DNA from: Metapseudomonas boanensis
GTDB taxonomy: Bacteria > Pseudomonadota > Gammaproteobacteria > Pseudomonadales > Pseudomonadaceae
Length of the DNA stretch: 64,000 nucleotides
Assembly (NCBI RefSeq): GCF_018704125.1
Contig: NZ_JAGTIS010000008.1
Span: 124,001-188,000, forward strand
Direction: 5' to 3'
How positions within the stretch are numbered: the first letter of the stretch is position 1; every line of letters starts with the position of its first letter. Below are positions 7,580 to 17,750 of this stretch, piece after piece. The notes under the pieces were generated by a model, which had not been told where the DNA came from, searched no databases, and saw only the letters and a program-made list of their open reading frames with translations. The translations under genes were made by a program, and so were the position numbers.

Positions 7580-9013
7580 TCAGCGCATCATCTGCTTGAC
7601 CACTCTCTGCTGCTCGATCATTTCCTGTTGGCGAGCGTCGATTCGCGCGGCCAGCGGGAAGTTGGTGCTGGCACGGCGCTTGGCGAAGTCCAGCTGCTCA
7701 ATCGCCTGATCGAAATCGCCAACCAGGGCGAAATACTCCGCGCGAGCCTGGTGCAGGCCAATAGTGTTGCCTGCCAAGCCTCGAACCTCGGCAACCTCAT
7801 ACCAGACATCTGGATCCTGCGGTCGACTCTTGAGCAAGCCATCCAGCATATTCTCTGCTTCCTTAGCCTTGCCCTGCTTGATCAAGAGATCGCTGCGCAT
7901 CTGCCTGAGCGGGTAGTTGTTGGGGTAAAGCCCCAGCATCCGATCGACGCGTTGCCGGGCAACGTCCAGGCGATTACCGGTGATCTCCAGATCTACCTGG
8001 GCGAGGTTGTAGACGATCTCGTTCGGCGCCTTGGCCAACAGCGGCTCGAGGTTCTTGCGTGCCTCGTTGAGCTGGCCGCCCTTGATCTGGGCAATCGCGA
8101 GACCATAGCGGGCAGCGTCCAGCTTGGGATCCTCGTCAAGCATGGCACGGAAACGCTTGGCGGCTATGCCTGGCGTTTCCTCGAACATGAGCTGCACCCG
8201 AGCACGCATCAACTGGTAGCGCAGGCTGTTTTCCACACCGCCCGGCGGAAACTGCTCCGCCCGATTGCGCGTATCAGCGATCCGCGACTCGCTCACCGGG
8301 TGAGTGAGCAGGAACTCCGGCGGCTTGGCGTCATAGCGGTATTGGCGCATGAGGCGCTCAAACATTCGCGGCATCGCACGCGGATCGTATCCTGCCTTCT
8401 CCAGGTTGAGCAGGCCGATGCGGTCCGCCTCCTGCTCGTTCTGCCGGGAGAATCGGCGCTGTTCCTGTATTGCCGCCGCCTGGGTAGACATGATTGCCGC
8501 CATGCCCGCATCGCCCGCACCAGCTGCAGCAGCAACGATGCCAGCGAGCATGGCCGCCATGACCGGAATCTGCATCCGCTGCTGGGCCTCGACACCCCGA
8601 GCGAAGTGCCGCTGTGACAAGTGCGCCAATTCGTGGGCGAGTACCGAGGCATACTCAGCCTCGGTTGGCGCGTATAGAAACAAACCACCATTGACGCCAA
8701 TGATCCCACCAGGGGCAGCGAAGGCGTTCAACTGTGGGCTATTGAGCAGCACGAACTCCAGCCGCCGATCCTGCAGCTGACTGGTTTCCGATAGACGATA
8801 GACACTGGTCTCGACGTAGTCTTTCAGCTGCGGATCAGATAGTTGGTCGACCTGACCGCGCAGTAGGCTCAACCAGGCCCGGCCGAGTTGGTGCTCTTGA
8901 TCCGGAGATACGATCGATGAACTCGAATCGCCCAACGAGGGCAGGTCATCCGCCATGACTGGCGGCGCGAGGAGGCATGCAAGCGTCAACAGAGTGGGGC
9001 GCAGCAGATTCAT
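7580..9013 (-). CDS. bepA: Periplasmic M48 metalloprotease/chaperone BepA
   Basis: A 477-residue periplasmic zinc protease-chaperone that in E. coli (YfgC) degrades stalled LptD and BAM substrates. A signal peptide (about 1-21) is followed by the peptidase domain with HELAH at 127-131 and the third zinc-ligand region NEQEAD at 192-197. TPR repeats fill about 300-470. I chose ATG 9013 (MNLLRPTLL) because it gives a clean signal peptide and family length; the frame extends 80 codons upstream without support. It is divergent from the TusA-like gene. Confidence 0.94.
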   Translation of the reverse strand: MNLLRPTLLTLACLLAPPVMADDLPSLGDSSSSIVSPDQEHQLGRAWLSLLRGQVDQLSDPQLKDYVETSVYRLSETSQLQDRRLEFVLLNSPQLNAFAAPGGIIGVNGGLFLYAPTEAEYASVLAHELAHLSQRHFARGVEAQQRMQIPVMAAMLAGIVAAAAGAGDAGMAAIMSTQAAAIQEQRRFSRQNEQEADRIGLLNLEKAGYDPRAMPRMFERLMRQYRYDAKPPEFLLTHPVSESRIADTRNRAEQFPPGGVENSLRYQLMRARVQLMFEETPGIAAKRFRAMLDEDPKLDAARYGLAIAQIKGGQLNEARKNLEPLLAKAPNEIVYNLAQVDLEITGNRLDVARQRVDRMLGLYPNNYPLRQMRSDLLIKQGKAKEAENMLDGLLKSRPQDPDVWYEVAEVRGLAGNTIGLHQARAEYFALVGDFDQAIEQLDFAKRRASTNFPLAARIDARQQEMIEQQRVVKQMMR

Positions 9014-9119
9014 GCACGAGGCTCTTGGCGGCAAAGCCATCACTTTAGCCTCCCTGCCGGCCGGCTGGCCAGGGTTGCACTGCGTTGGGTATCCTAGTGT
9101 GCCTCCCTGGAGATAATCG

Positions 9120-9371
9120 ATGACTGACACAGCGAGTCGAACAGAGACTTTCGACGCCGAGCTGGACGCCAGCGGCCTCAACTGCCCGCTTCCTTTGCTC
9201 AAAGCCAAGCTCGAACTCAATCGCCTGCCCAGCGGGGCCGTGCTCAAGATCATCGCGACCGACGCTGGCTCGCAACGCGATTTTCGAGCATTCGCTCAGC
9301 TCGCCGGGCACCAACTGCTCCATGAAGAGGTCGAAGACGGCGTCTACCGCTACTGGCTGCGCAAGGCCTGA
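9120..9371 (+). CDS. TusA-family sulfur carrier protein
   Basis: An 83-residue SirA/TusA-fold protein with the persulfide-carrying cysteine Cys22 in the CPxP motif (LNCPLPLLKAK). It matches by position the P. aeruginosa TusA homologue beside nadA (PA1006), reported to be needed for molybdenum homeostasis and nitrate respiration. Canonical TusA is a different paralogue, so I leave the symbol blank. The PerM permease gene follows 41 bp later on the same strand. Confidence 0.9.
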   Translation: MTDTASRTETFDAELDASGLNCPLPLLKAKLELNRLPSGAVLKIIATDAGSQRDFRAFAQLAGHQLLHEEVEDGVYRYWLRKA

Positions 9372-9412
9372 TTTGCACCAGCCCGCACTGCGGGCCTACC
9401 CAAGGATTTTTG

Positions 9413-10480
9413 ATGCTCAAGGTGCTTCGCGACTGGGTTCAACGCTACTTCTCGGATGAAGAAGCGGTCGTACTAGCTGTAATCCTCGTGCTCGGTTTCA
9501 CGGCCATACTTACCCTCGGCGATATGCTCGCTCCGGTGCTTGCCGGCCTGGTGCTGGCCTTCCTGATGCAAGGCGCGGTCAACTTGCTGGAGCGCCTGCA
9601 CCTACCCCAATCTTTCGCAGTGTGGATTGTATTTACCCTTTTCATCGGCGCCCTGACAGTGATCCTGGTGGTGCTGGCTCCGCTCCTCTGGCAGCAGTTG
9701 AGCACCCTTTTCAGCGAAATTCCACGCATGCTCGGCGAATGGCAATCACTGCTACTGCTGCTGCCGGAACGGTACCCACACCTGGTTACTGACGAGCAAG
9801 TGCTCAAGGCCATCGAGGTCACCCGCAGCGAGATCGGCAAGTTCGGCCAGTGGGCGTTGACCTTCTCGCTGTCTAGCCTGCCGCTACTGGTCAACATCAT
9901 GATCTATCTGGTCCTGGTGCCCATCCTGGTGTTCTTCTTCCTGAAAGACCGCGTGCTGATCGGTCGCTGGCTAAGCGGCTACCTGCCGCAGGAGCGCGCC
10001 CTGATGACACAGGTTTGGGATGAGATGAACGACCAGATTGCCAATTACATCCGCGGCAAGGTCATCGAGATCGTGATCTGCGGCGGCGTTACCTACGTGG
10101 CATTCGTGTCCCTGGGTCTCAACTACGCCGCCCTGCTGGCATTGATGGTAGGTCTTTCGGTGGTGGTGCCTTACATCGGAGCCGTCGTGGTAACGGTACC
10201 GGTCGCCCTGATTGCCCTGTTCCAATGGGGCTGGGGAGACCAGTTCATCTATCTGATGGTGGTCTATGGTGTGATCCAAACGCTCGACGGCAACGTCTTG
10301 GTGCCCCTGCTATTCTCCGAAGCGGTCAATCTGCATCCCGTTGCGATCATTTGCGCGGTGCTGCTGTTTGGCGGTCTGTGGGGCTTCTGGGGGGTATTCT
10401 TCGCCATCCCCCTGGCCACCCTTTTCAAAGCTGTCCTCGACGCCTGGCCACGTACCAGCCCCACGACAGAAAACGAATAG
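9413..10480 (+). CDS. AI-2E/PerM family membrane protein
   Basis: A 355-residue inner-membrane protein of the AI-2E exporter superfamily. Hydrophobic segments lie near 20-75, 150-175 and 205-345, with the family's long soluble stretch near 80-145. AAGGA at 9402-9406 supports ATG 9413 over the in-frame TTG at 9410. The substrate is unknown; family members include quorum-signal exporters and Na+/H+ antiporters. A second paralogue lies at 39740-40834. Confidence 0.88.
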   Translation: MLKVLRDWVQRYFSDEEAVVLAVILVLGFTAILTLGDMLAPVLAGLVLAFLMQGAVNLLERLHLPQSFAVWIVFTLFIGALTVILVVLAPLLWQQLSTLFSEIPRMLGEWQSLLLLLPERYPHLVTDEQVLKAIEVTRSEIGKFGQWALTFSLSSLPLLVNIMIYLVLVPILVFFFLKDRVLIGRWLSGYLPQERALMTQVWDEMNDQIANYIRGKVIEIVICGGVTYVAFVSLGLNYAALLALMVGLSVVVPYIGAVVVTVPVALIALFQWGWGDQFIYLMVVYGVIQTLDGNVLVPLLFSEAVNLHPVAIICAVLLFGGLWGFWGVFFAIPLATLFKAVLDAWPRTSPTTENE

Positions 10481-10497
10481 CTTTTTCCCTGGACAAA

Positions 10498-10523
10498 AAA
10501 ACCCGGCATTGTTGCCGGGTTTT
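10498..10523. terminator. Bidirectional terminator between the PerM gene and nadA
   Basis: ACCCGGCA (10501-10508) pairs with TGCCGGGT (10513-10520). An A-tract precedes it and TTTAT follows it, so it serves both convergent genes. Confidence 0.9.
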
Positions 10524-10543
10524 ATTGCTGCATGAGGCCTGGC

Positions 10544-11602
10544 TCAGGCGTTGCCGGTCGACTTCAGGCGAGCGGCCTGAGTGAAGTCCAACATGCGCTT
10601 GAGCGGCTGCACCGCACGCGGGATCAGTGCCGGATCAACTAGGATCTCATTGCTACCTTCGCGCAGGGACTTCAAGGTTCGCTCCAGGGTGTTCATCGCC
10701 ATCCAAGGGCAGTGCGCACAACTACGGCAGGCAGCACCGTTGCCAGCGGTAGGCGCCTCTATGAACTGCTTGTCCGGACAGAGCTGCTGCATCTTGTAGA
10801 AGATGCCCCGGTCAGTGGCGACGATGAATGTCTTGTTCGGCAACATCTGGGCAGCCTTGATCAGCTGGCTGGTGGAGCCTACTGCATCGGCGAGTTCGAT
10901 GACCGCTTCAGGTGACTCAGGATGGACCAGCACAGCCGCGTCCGGGTAGAGCGCCTTCATGTCCTCAAGTTGCTTGGCCTTGAACTCTTCATGGACGATG
11001 CAGGCACCGTCCCAGAGCAGCATGTCGGCTCCGGTTTCACGCTGGATGTAACGACCCAGATGCTGGTCAGGCGCCCAGATGATCTTCTCGCCGTTGTCCA
11101 TCAGGCTTTCGACGATCTCCAATGCACAACTGGACGTCACCACCCAGTCAGCACGCGCTTTCACCGCAGCTGAAGTGTTCGCATAGACCACCACCGTGCG
11201 CTCCGGATGCTGGTCACAGAAGGCCGAGAACTCCTCCACCGGGCAGCCCAGGTCAAGCGAGCAAGTTGCCTCCAGGGTTGGCATCAGCACACGCTTTTCC
11301 GGATTGAGTATCTTGGCGGTCTCGCCCATGAAGCGGACGCCTGCCACAACCACCGTCTGCGCCGGATGCTGATTGCCGAATCGGGCCATCTCGAGGGAAT
11401 CGGCCACGCAGCCGCCCGTCTCTTCAGCCAACGCCTGAATCACCGGATCACAGTAATAGTGGGCCACCAGCACAGCATTCTGAGCCTTCAGCTCAGCGGT
11501 GATGGCAGAACGAAAATGCGCTTCCTCTTCCGCCGTCAGCGGTTTGGGCTGCTTGGCGGCAAGGTGAGCTTGGACCAGGAAGCGTTCGGAAAGCTGTGTC
11601 AT
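10544..11602 (-). CDS. nadA: Quinolinate synthase
   Basis: A 352-residue 4Fe-4S enzyme making quinolinate from iminoaspartate and dihydroxyacetone phosphate in NAD biosynthesis. Visible signatures are [11 protein letters not shown] near 59, [10 protein letters not shown] near 130 and the C-terminal cysteines in RSCAHCPWM near 295. I chose the start MTQLSERF at 11602; the open frame extends 17 codons further without support. It points away from tRNA-Lys. In P. aeruginosa this gene adjoins the pqs genes, which are missing here. Confidence 0.98.
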   Translation of the reverse strand: MTQLSERFLVQAHLAAKQPKPLTAEEEAHFRSAITAELKAQNAVLVAHYYCDPVIQALAEETGGCVADSLEMARFGNQHPAQTVVVAGVRFMGETAKILNPEKRVLMPTLEATCSLDLGCPVEEFSAFCDQHPERTVVVYANTSAAVKARADWVVTSSCALEIVESLMDNGEKIIWAPDQHLGRYIQRETGADMLLWDGACIVHEEFKAKQLEDMKALYPDAAVLVHPESPEAVIELADAVGSTSQLIKAAQMLPNKTFIVATDRGIFYKMQQLCPDKQFIEAPTAGNGAACRSCAHCPWMAMNTLERTLKSLREGSNEILVDPALIPRAVQPLKRMLDFTQAARLKSTGNA

Positions 11603-11898
11603 GTGTGCTGAACCTGCCGGCGCAGTAATACGGAAGAAAATTATACCACCCACACCTGAGGCCCAAGTCGCTGGCCACTAGCTGCAGGTCGCGGATGATA
11701 GCGCAGATTGAGAGCCACCGGGTCAGCCCTGCAGACTGCTGCTTGGCTTGCGAACACAGAGGTGGGTCGGGCAGGAAAAATGGAAAATCCCAGGCTCGGC
11801 ATCCAGGCAGAAATACCCGAGACATGAGCCTTAACTTTCGATTTTTGGGAGAAGATGCCTGAACGGCGAGAATGAAAGCTACAACAGGATGGAAGGAG
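11603..11898. other. Intergenic region between nadA and tRNA-Lys
   Basis: There are 296 bp with no recognisable gene, repeat or phage remnant. The nadA promoter must lie here. In P. aeruginosa the corresponding interval holds the quinolone signalling locus and integrative islands; no trace of either is seen. Confidence 0.5.
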
Positions 11899-11974
11899 TG
11901 GTGGGTCGTGTAGGATTCGAACCTACGACCAATTGGTTAAAAGCCAACTGCTCTACCGACTGAGCTAACGACCC
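11899..11974 (-). tRNA. tRNA-Lys (anticodon TTT)
   Basis: A 76-nt tRNA with encoded CCA. The acceptor stem GGGTCGT pairs with ACGACCC, the anticodon stem-loop is GGCTTTTAACC (TTT), and the T-loop is GGTTCGAATCC. Its P. aeruginosa counterpart is an attachment site for PAPI-1/pKLC102-type elements. Here its 3' side runs straight to the nadA intergenic region, so the site looks unoccupied. Confidence 0.97.
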
Positions 11975-11986
11975 AACGCGAGGCGT

Positions 11987-12014
11987 ATAATACTGATTTA
12001 ATTCAGGAATTCAA
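11987..12014 (-). promoter_or_regulatory. Promoter of tRNA-Lys
   Basis: On the minus strand a TTGAAT -35 (12009-12014), a 16-bp spacer and a TATTAT -10 (11987-11992) place the -10 12 bp before the tRNA 5' end. Confidence 0.65.
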
Positions 12015-12032
12015 CACCTCATCGTAATTTTT

Positions 12033-12707
12033 TTACAGATAGCGTGTGGGATCCTGCACCCCTGCTACAACGAAACCCGCAGCGCGCAATCTGCAGCTAT
12101 CACATTTCCCGCAAGCACGGCCGTCGTCGTCAGCCTGATAGCACGATACCGTCAGGCCGTAATCAACCCCAAGCCGTATTCCCGCCTGAACAATTTCCGC
12201 CTTGCTCAGGTTCTGCAACGGTGCGCGGATACGGAATCCCTGCCCTTCTACGCCGGCCTTGGTCGCCAGGTTCGCCATGCGCTCAAACGCCTCGACAAAC
12301 TCTGGGCGGCAGTCTGGATAGCCGGAATAGTCGACCGCATTGACGCCGATGAAGATGTCACGCGCTCCTATCACTTCGGCCCACCCCAGCGCCAAGGAAA
12401 GAAAGACGGTGTTACGCGCCGGGACATAGGTGACCGGAATGCCCTCGGTGGGGCTCTCGGGCACCTCGATGGAATCATCCGTCAACGCCGAGCCGCCAAT
12501 ACCATTGAGGTTGAGCCCGATCACCTTATGCTCCACCACACCCAACTGCCGCGCAACACGCTCAGCCGCGTTGAGTTCGGCTCGATGACGCTGCCCGTAG
12601 TCGAAACTCATCGTGTAGCAGGCGTAGCCTTCGGCGCGAGCCATGGCTACGACGGTGGCCGAATCCAGACCACCGGACAGCAGGATGACAGCATTCTTCT
12701 CGCTCAT
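12033..12707 (-). CDS. queC: 7-cyano-7-deazaguanine synthase QueC
   Basis: A 224-residue enzyme converting 7-carboxy-7-deazaguanine to preQ0 with ATP and ammonia in queuosine tRNA modification. The PP-loop SGGLDS is at 11-16 and zinc-binding cysteines are in CGKCDSC near the C-terminus. The start MSEKNAV at 12707 has GAGGGA upstream. It lies 71 bp downstream of queE on the same strand, and the two steps are consecutive. Confidence 0.97.
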   Translation of the reverse strand: MSEKNAVILLSGGLDSATVVAMARAEGYACYTMSFDYGQRHRAELNAAERVARQLGVVEHKVIGLNLNGIGGSALTDDSIEVPESPTEGIPVTYVPARNTVFLSLALGWAEVIGARDIFIGVNAVDYSGYPDCRPEFVEAFERMANLATKAGVEGQGFRIRAPLQNLSKAEIVQAGIRLGVDYGLTVSCYQADDDGRACGKCDSCRLRAAGFVVAGVQDPTRYL

Positions 12708-12778
12708 AGTATTTCCCTCGATATCGCTCTGCCTTGCGCCGTAGCGCAAGGACTGGAATGGTGCGCAACCGGGCTCGA

Positions 12779-13426
12779 TCAATGACCCGGCTCGTCGTTC
12801 CAGAGAATCTTGTGCAACTGCAACTGCAGCCGAACAGGCAGGTTGTCGGAGACGATCCAGTCCGCCAGCTCTCGGGCGTCCACCTGCTTGTGGCTTGGCG
12901 AGAACAGGACCTCGCCAGCCCGCTGGTCCAGCCCGTACTCGATAAGCTTGGAAACGGCCCAGTCGTAGTCTTCGCGCGAGCAGATGACGAACTTCACCTG
13001 ATCATTGGGCGTCAGGTGTGCGATGTTCTCATAGCGATTGCGTCCGACCTCGGCCGAACCTGGCGTCTTCAGGTCAACGACCTTGCTGACGCGCGAATCC
13101 ACCGCCGACACATCAAGGGCGCCACTGGTCTCGATGGAAACCTCGTAGCCCACATCGCAGAGGCGCTGTAACAACGGGATGCAATTGGGCTGGGCAAGTG
13201 GCTCACCACCAGTGACGCAGATATAGCGAGGCTTGTAGCTCGCTACCTGCTCGAGGATGGTGTCGAGCGTCATGATCTCACCACCACTGAACGCATAGGC
13301 GGTATCGCAATACTGACAGCGCAGGGGGCAGCCGGTGAGGCGCACGAAAACCGTCGGCAGGCCGGCGGTACGTGTTTCCCCCTGCAGCGAGTAGAAAATC
13401 TCTGTAATTCGCAGGGTATGTTGCAT
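12779..13426 (-). CDS. queE: 7-carboxy-7-deazaguanine synthase QueE
   Basis: A 215-residue radical-SAM enzyme that contracts 6-carboxytetrahydropterin to 7-carboxy-7-deazaguanine. Iron-sulfur ligands are Cys33, Cys37 and Cys40 in CPLRCQYC. The N-terminus [17 protein letters not shown] matches the family start, so ATG 13426 is preferred to an upstream ATG at 13459. A terminator separates it from cpoB upstream, and queC follows. Confidence 0.97.
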   Translation of the reverse strand: MQHTLRITEIFYSLQGETRTAGLPTVFVRLTGCPLRCQYCDTAYAFSGGEIMTLDTILEQVASYKPRYICVTGGEPLAQPNCIPLLQRLCDVGYEVSIETSGALDVSAVDSRVSKVVDLKTPGSAEVGRNRYENIAHLTPNDQVKFVICSREDYDWAVSKLIEYGLDQRAGEVLFSPSHKQVDARELADWIVSDNLPVRLQLQLHKILWNDEPGH

Positions 13427-13506
13427 ATCAGCCACGGGCGTGACGGCGAAACAGGCCATCCGCCTCCGTTGCGGGAAAAGAGGGTTAGAGGACGGGGATT
13501 CTAACG

Positions 13507-13533
13507 AAAAAACCCGCGACGAGCGCGGGTTTT
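13507..13533. terminator. Terminator downstream of cpoB
   Basis: The inverted repeat AAAACCCGCG / CGCGGGTTTT lies right after the cpoB stop codon. On the minus strand it gives a run of six T, closing the tol-pal-cpoB cluster ahead of queE. Confidence 0.9.
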
Positions 13534-13552
13534 CTTGATCTCTGAATCAGGA

Positions 13553-14380
13553 TCAGGGAAGACGTTGCAGATCGCGCTGCGCCAGCTGGGCGGCAGAGCT
13601 GCCAGGATACTGCGCGACGACCTGCTGGAGAATAGTCCTGGCCTTGGTGGTGTTGCCCATGCGTTGCTCGACATCCGCCAGCTTGTAGAGCGAATCAGGT
13701 ACCTTGGGGTGTTGCGGATAGGCTTGGCCAACGCGGGCGAACGCCTGGCTCGCACCCGGCAGGTCACCTTTGGCCAGATTGACTTCGCCCAACCAGTACT
13801 GGGCATTACCGGCGTATTGGCTATTGGGGTACTTGCGCAGGAAAGCGTTGAACGCCTGGCTGGCCTTATCGAAGTCCTTGGTCTTGATCAGGTCGAAGGC
13901 AGCGTCGTAGTACAGCTTTTCCTTGGCCGGATCGCCAGGCTCAGCACTGGCTGCGGGCTGCTGAGGCGACGGGGCGCTGCCGGCTGCGGGTGCGCCAGCG
14001 GGAGGAGTACTCAGAGTAGCCGGCGCGCCAGCTGCGGCACCTCCGGAAAGACGACGATCCAGGTCCTGATAACGCTCCAGGTTTTCCTGCTTCATTCGCT
14101 GAATCTCGTACTGCTGCTCCTCAAGCATTCCTCGCAGACGGGAAATTTCTTCCTGCATCTGCTGGAGCTGCATGAATAGCTCGCCCTGCGCCGAGACCGG
14201 GGCAGAGGCAGGGGCCGAAGCCCCCGTCCCGGCGTAGGCGCCAGCCGTGCCGTAACCGGCAGGCGGATAGGTGCCACCGTAGACGGCAGCATCATTGTCC
14301 ACCACGGGAACCTCAGCCAGCGCCGCGAACGGCAGGCTGGAGAGGGCCAAGAAGGTCAAAGCACGACGGCACTTGCGCAT
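13553..14380 (-). CDS. cpoB: Cell division coordinator CpoB (YbgF)
   Basis: A 275-residue periplasmic protein of the Tol-Pal cluster that coordinates PBP1B and Tol activity at the division site in E. coli. It has a signal peptide (about 1-22), a coiled-coil trimerisation segment near 65-110 (LFMQLQQMQEEISRLRGML), a Pro/Ala-rich linker and C-terminal TPR repeats from about 155 (YYDAAFDLIKTKDFDKASQA). It lies 6 bp downstream of pal. Confidence 0.95.
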   Translation of the reverse strand: MRKCRRALTFLALSSLPFAALAEVPVVDNDAAVYGGTYPPAGYGTAGAYAGTGASAPASAPVSAQGELFMQLQQMQEEISRLRGMLEEQQYEIQRMKQENLERYQDLDRRLSGGAAAGAPATLSTPPAGAPAAGSAPSPQQPAASAEPGDPAKEKLYYDAAFDLIKTKDFDKASQAFNAFLRKYPNSQYAGNAQYWLGEVNLAKGDLPGASQAFARVGQAYPQHPKVPDSLYKLADVEQRMGNTTKARTILQQVVAQYPGSSAAQLAQRDLQRLP

Positions 14381-14386
14381 GGCGAA

Positions 14387-14884
14387 TTACTTGCGCAGTT
14401 CTACGCGGCGGTTCTGCGCCCAGGACTGCTCGTCGGTGCCAGTGGCAACCGGACGCTCTTCGCCGTAGGAAACCAGTTCCAGCTGAGCCGGGGACACGCC
14501 CTGCAGGACCAGGTAGCGCTGAACTGCCTTGGCACGACGCTCGCCCAGAGCCATGTTGTACTCGCGGGTACCGCGCTCGTCGGTGTGGCCTTCCAGAACG
14601 ACGCGAGCGCCGTTGCCTTTCAGGTCCTTGGCGTGTACGTCCAGAGCGCGCATGGCTTCCGGCTTCAGGTCGGAGCTGTCGTACTCGAAGTAGAAGGTGG
14701 TGATAGCGCGCAGAGCGGCTTCTTCGCTCATGCTGCCATCTACGCCGCTACCGCCAGCGTTGTAGCCAGCGTTCGGGTCAACGGCACCTTCGCCAGTGCC
14801 TTCGCCGCCTTTGGACGAGCAACCAACAGCTACGGCCATGGCCAGTGCGAGAGCAGCAAATTTGCCGAATTTCAGCATTTCCAT
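14387..14884 (-). CDS. pal: Peptidoglycan-associated lipoprotein Pal (OprL)
   Basis: A 165-residue outer-membrane lipoprotein, nearly identical to P. aeruginosa OprL. The lipobox AVAVGC puts the acylated Cys at 22. A flexible Gly-rich linker leads to the OmpA-like peptidoglycan-binding domain (about 60-165) with [14 protein letters not shown]. Start MEMLKFGK at 14884 is preferred over ATG 14887 by AGGAG spacing and by similarity. It anchors the outer membrane to peptidoglycan and binds TolB. Confidence 0.97.
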   Translation of the reverse strand: MEMLKFGKFAALALAMAVAVGCSSKGGEGTGEGAVDPNAGYNAGGSGVDGSMSEEAALRAITTFYFEYDSSDLKPEAMRALDVHAKDLKGNGARVVLEGHTDERGTREYNMALGERRAKAVQRYLVLQGVSPAQLELVSYGEERPVATGTDEQSWAQNRRVELRK

Positions 14885-14946
14885 CATGTAACTCCTAATG
14901 AACCCCAGGTGTGTTTAGCAAAAGGTATTTTTTTTGGGTAACCGCT

Positions 14947-16251
14947 TCAGTTCAGGTACGGCGACCAGGACGGTTCGCGAATGTCGCCCTGAACTGTGGG
15001 AATCGGATTACGTACGCGCCCGTTTGTAGACACGAGCATCAGCACGCCCCGGCCCTGCTGGCGAGTTGCGTAGATTAGCATGGTGCCATTAGGCGCAACA
15101 GTGGGCGAATCGTCCAGAGAAGTGCCGGAAAGGATGCGCGGAGCCGAGCCGGCGCGGGTCAGATCCTGGGCGGCGACCTTGAAGTTGGTGAAGCCGTCCT
15201 GGCGATGGATCATCACCAGCATCTTTTCATCAGCCGACAGTTTCGGGTTGGCGTTGTAGTTACCCACGAAGGTCACGCGCTGCGCTTCGCCACCGCCGAT
15301 GCTGGTCTTGTAGATCTGCGGCTTGCCGGCACGGTCGGAGGTGAAATAGATGGTTTGGCCATCAGCCCCCCAGAAGGGTTCGGTATCGATCGCCATGTTG
15401 TTGGTCACACGACGCAGCTGACGGCTACCCAGATCCATCACGTAGATCTCCGGGTTGCCATCACGGGACAGCACGAAAGCCAGTCGATTGCCTTCCGGCG
15501 ACCAGGCCGGAGCGCCGTTGAGCCCTTCGAAGTTGGTGATCTGCTCGCGGCGACCCGTGTCTACATGCTGGATAAAGATGCGCGGACGCTTCTGTTCGAA
15601 GGAAACATAGGCGATGCGGCGGCCATCAGGCGCGTAACGCGGCGACAGGATCGGCTCACGCGACTGCAGCAGGGTCACGGCGCGCTGGCCGTCATAGTCG
15701 GAACGCTGCAGGGTGTAGCGGGTATTGTTCACCGAAAAACGTTCAGCAGTCACATAGAGCATGCGAGTGGAGAAGGCGCCCTTGATGCCGGTGAGCTTTT
15801 CGAACGACTGATCGGCAATGTAGTGCGCCATGTCGCGCAACTGGTCAGTGGAGCCACTGACATTACCCGCCATGACCTGTTGCTCGGTAGTGACGTTGAA
15901 CAAGGCGAACTGCACCTGCAGACGGCCACCGGCCGGGACGATACTGCCCACCAGCACGTACTGGGCGCCCAGGGCTTTCCAGTCGCGGTAAATGACTTCG
16001 CTGGCCTGGGTCGGCAGGCTGATCATGTTCTGCCGCGGGATAGGCTCGAAATAGCCGGAATTGCGCAGATCGCTACCAACCACGTCGGAAATGTCGGTGG
16101 GCAGCACGGAGCCGCCCTGCCAGCCAAAGGGCACCACGGCGATGGGGGTCGCCCGATCAGTACCGCTGGTGATTACCAGCGGGTCAGCGGCCTGGACGGA
16201 GCCAACCAGCATGGCCACTCCGAGCAGGACGATACGAATCAGCGTGTTCAC
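14947..16251 (-). CDS. tolB: Tol-Pal translocation protein TolB
   Basis: A 434-residue periplasmic protein with a signal peptide (1-21), an N-terminal domain of about 130 residues and a C-terminal six-bladed propeller with repeats such as [17 protein letters not shown]. It links Pal with the TolQRA motor during outer-membrane constriction. Its start overlaps the tolA stop by four bases. A 62-bp gap before pal may allow separate pal transcription. Confidence 0.97.
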   Translation of the reverse strand: MNTLIRIVLLGVAMLVGSVQAADPLVITSGTDRATPIAVVPFGWQGGSVLPTDISDVVGSDLRNSGYFEPIPRQNMISLPTQASEVIYRDWKALGAQYVLVGSIVPAGGRLQVQFALFNVTTEQQVMAGNVSGSTDQLRDMAHYIADQSFEKLTGIKGAFSTRMLYVTAERFSVNNTRYTLQRSDYDGQRAVTLLQSREPILSPRYAPDGRRIAYVSFEQKRPRIFIQHVDTGRREQITNFEGLNGAPAWSPEGNRLAFVLSRDGNPEIYVMDLGSRQLRRVTNNMAIDTEPFWGADGQTIYFTSDRAGKPQIYKTSIGGGEAQRVTFVGNYNANPKLSADEKMLVMIHRQDGFTNFKVAAQDLTRAGSAPRILSGTSLDDSPTVAPNGTMLIYATRQQGRGVLMLVSTNGRVRNPIPTVQGDIREPSWSPYLN

Positions 16252-17258
16252 AGACCTAAATCCTCCGGTTTGAAGATGATGCGGCGCTGCCTGTACATCC
16301 GGTCAAAGGTAGCGCGATCCAGTTGTTGCATCTCGGGAATACGCCCGACACTGCGCACCGCACTCACGGCGGAGCTGTCGAACGGCGCATCGCCGCTGGA
16401 GCGGGTAACACTGGCATTGGTGATGGTGCCGTCGGGCAACATCTCGATCAGTACTTCTACGCTCATGCCATTACGAGCCGAAGGCGGACGACGCCACTGG
16501 TCACTGACCAGCTTGATGATCAGATCATCGAGGCTGCCGGCAACCTGGTCGCCGACTTCATCGGCTAATGCCTGCTGACGCCCAACGTCCTCGGACAGCA
16601 GTTCCGCCAATGCAGCGGCCTTCTTGTCTTCTGCGGCCTTGCGCTTGGCCTCTTCAGCCGTTTTCTTCTTGGCGGCCTCCGCTGCAGCTTTCTTCTTGGC
16701 TTCCTCGGCAGCCTTTTTCTTCGCGGCTTCGGCTACAGCTTTCTTCTTCGCTTCTTCCGCAGCCTTTTTCTTGGCCTCTTCAGCTTCCTTCTTCTTGGCT
16801 TGCTCTTCGGCTTTCTTCTTGGCGATATCGGCCAGCTTCTTCTCTTCTGCCTTCTTGGTCTCCTCCACCTTTTTGGCTTCGGCTACCTTTTTGGCCTCTT
16901 CGGCCTTCTTCGCCTGCTCGGCCTTTCGAACCTCATCGGCTTTCTTTTGTTCCGCCGCCTTGGCCGCTGCAACCTTCTGCTCGTCGGACTTTTTCTGCTC
17001 CATCTGCTCGGTTTCGAACTGGGGAGCAGAGGTCTTCTTGGCCTCGCCGGCGATCTTCTGGTTGGTCTGCGTCGTCGCCTGACTCTGCGATTTCAGCTGG
17101 TACAGGGTGGCCTGCACGATCGGCCGGGATGGCGGCAACTCGGGGGTAAAGGCAAAGCTGACGAACAGCATGCCGAACATCAGGACGTGAAGACCCACGG
17201 CCCAGACGGTCGGCCAGAAGTAGCTTTCCGAGGAGGAGCGTTCGCTCTGCTGCTGCAT
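16248..17258 (-). CDS. tolA: Tol-Pal inner-membrane protein TolA
   Basis: A 336-residue energy-transducing protein. One membrane anchor lies near 12-35. A long charged helix (about 75-225) of Ala/Lys/Glu blocks such as [16 protein letters not shown] spans the periplasm. The C-terminal domain (about 240-336) binds Pal/TolB and is used by some colicins and phages. The helix-encoding DNA (about 16590-17030) is internally repetitive and so prone to length variation. It overlaps tolR by one base. Confidence 0.96.
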   Translation of the reverse strand: MQQQSERSSSESYFWPTVWAVGLHVLMFGMLFVSFAFTPELPPSRPIVQATLYQLKSQSQATTQTNQKIAGEAKKTSAPQFETEQMEQKKSDEQKVAAAKAAEQKKADEVRKAEQAKKAEEAKKVAEAKKVEETKKAEEKKLADIAKKKAEEQAKKKEAEEAKKKAAEEAKKKAVAEAAKKKAAEEAKKKAAAEAAKKKTAEEAKRKAAEDKKAAALAELLSEDVGRQQALADEVGDQVAGSLDDLIIKLVSDQWRRPPSARNGMSVEVLIEMLPDGTITNASVTRSSGDAPFDSSAVSAVRSVGRIPEMQQLDRATFDRMYRQRRIIFKPEDLGL

Positions 17259-17716
17259 CAGGGCGCCTCGGTAATCAGCCCGACGTTGGCCACGCCAGCC
17301 TTCTGCAGACCACCCATGACCGCCATGACGGCGCCGTAGTCGACCGACTTGTCGCCGCGCACGAACACCTGGACGGTTTTACCCTGGCGGCTGTTCTCAG
17401 CCATGATGCCGGATGCTGCAGTCACCAGTTGGTCGAGGGAAACAGCGGTGTCGCTGTTCTTGCCCTGATCGGTATCGACCTCCTCGCCCATATTCCAGAA
17501 ATAGGACTTATCGGCCTTGATCGAGATGGTCAGGACCCGAGCATTGTTGTCCTGCGGCAGTGCCTCGCTGGAGACTTTCGGCAGGTCGACCTTGACGCCC
17601 TGATTGAGCATGGGCGCGGTGACCATGAAGATCACCAGCAGTACCAACATCACGTCGATGTAAGGCACCACGTTCATCTCGGCGACCGGTTTGCGTTTGT
17701 GGCGAATTCTGGCCAT
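17258..17716 (-). CDS. tolR: Tol-Pal proton-channel protein TolR
   Basis: A 152-residue ExbD/TolR protein. One membrane helix (about 18-40, MNVVPYIDVMLVLLVIFMV) contains the conserved proton-responsive Asp of PYIDVML. A periplasmic domain follows. With TolQ it forms the proton-driven motor for TolA. It lies 34 bp downstream of tolQ. Confidence 0.97.
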   Translation of the reverse strand: MARIRHKRKPVAEMNVVPYIDVMLVLLVIFMVTAPMLNQGVKVDLPKVSSEALPQDNNARVLTISIKADKSYFWNMGEEVDTDQGKNSDTAVSLDQLVTAASGIMAENSRQGKTVQVFVRGDKSVDYGAVMAVMGGLQKAGVANVGLITEAP

Positions 17717-17750
17717 GACTTGAAACCTATCCTCTCGGGGTACCTGCGTC

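Noticed and set aside
13427-13506. Possible preQ1 riboswitch ahead of queE-queC
   Set aside because: The leader is only about 80 bp and lacks the CTACACCC / A-rich tail pattern of preQ1-I aptamers.
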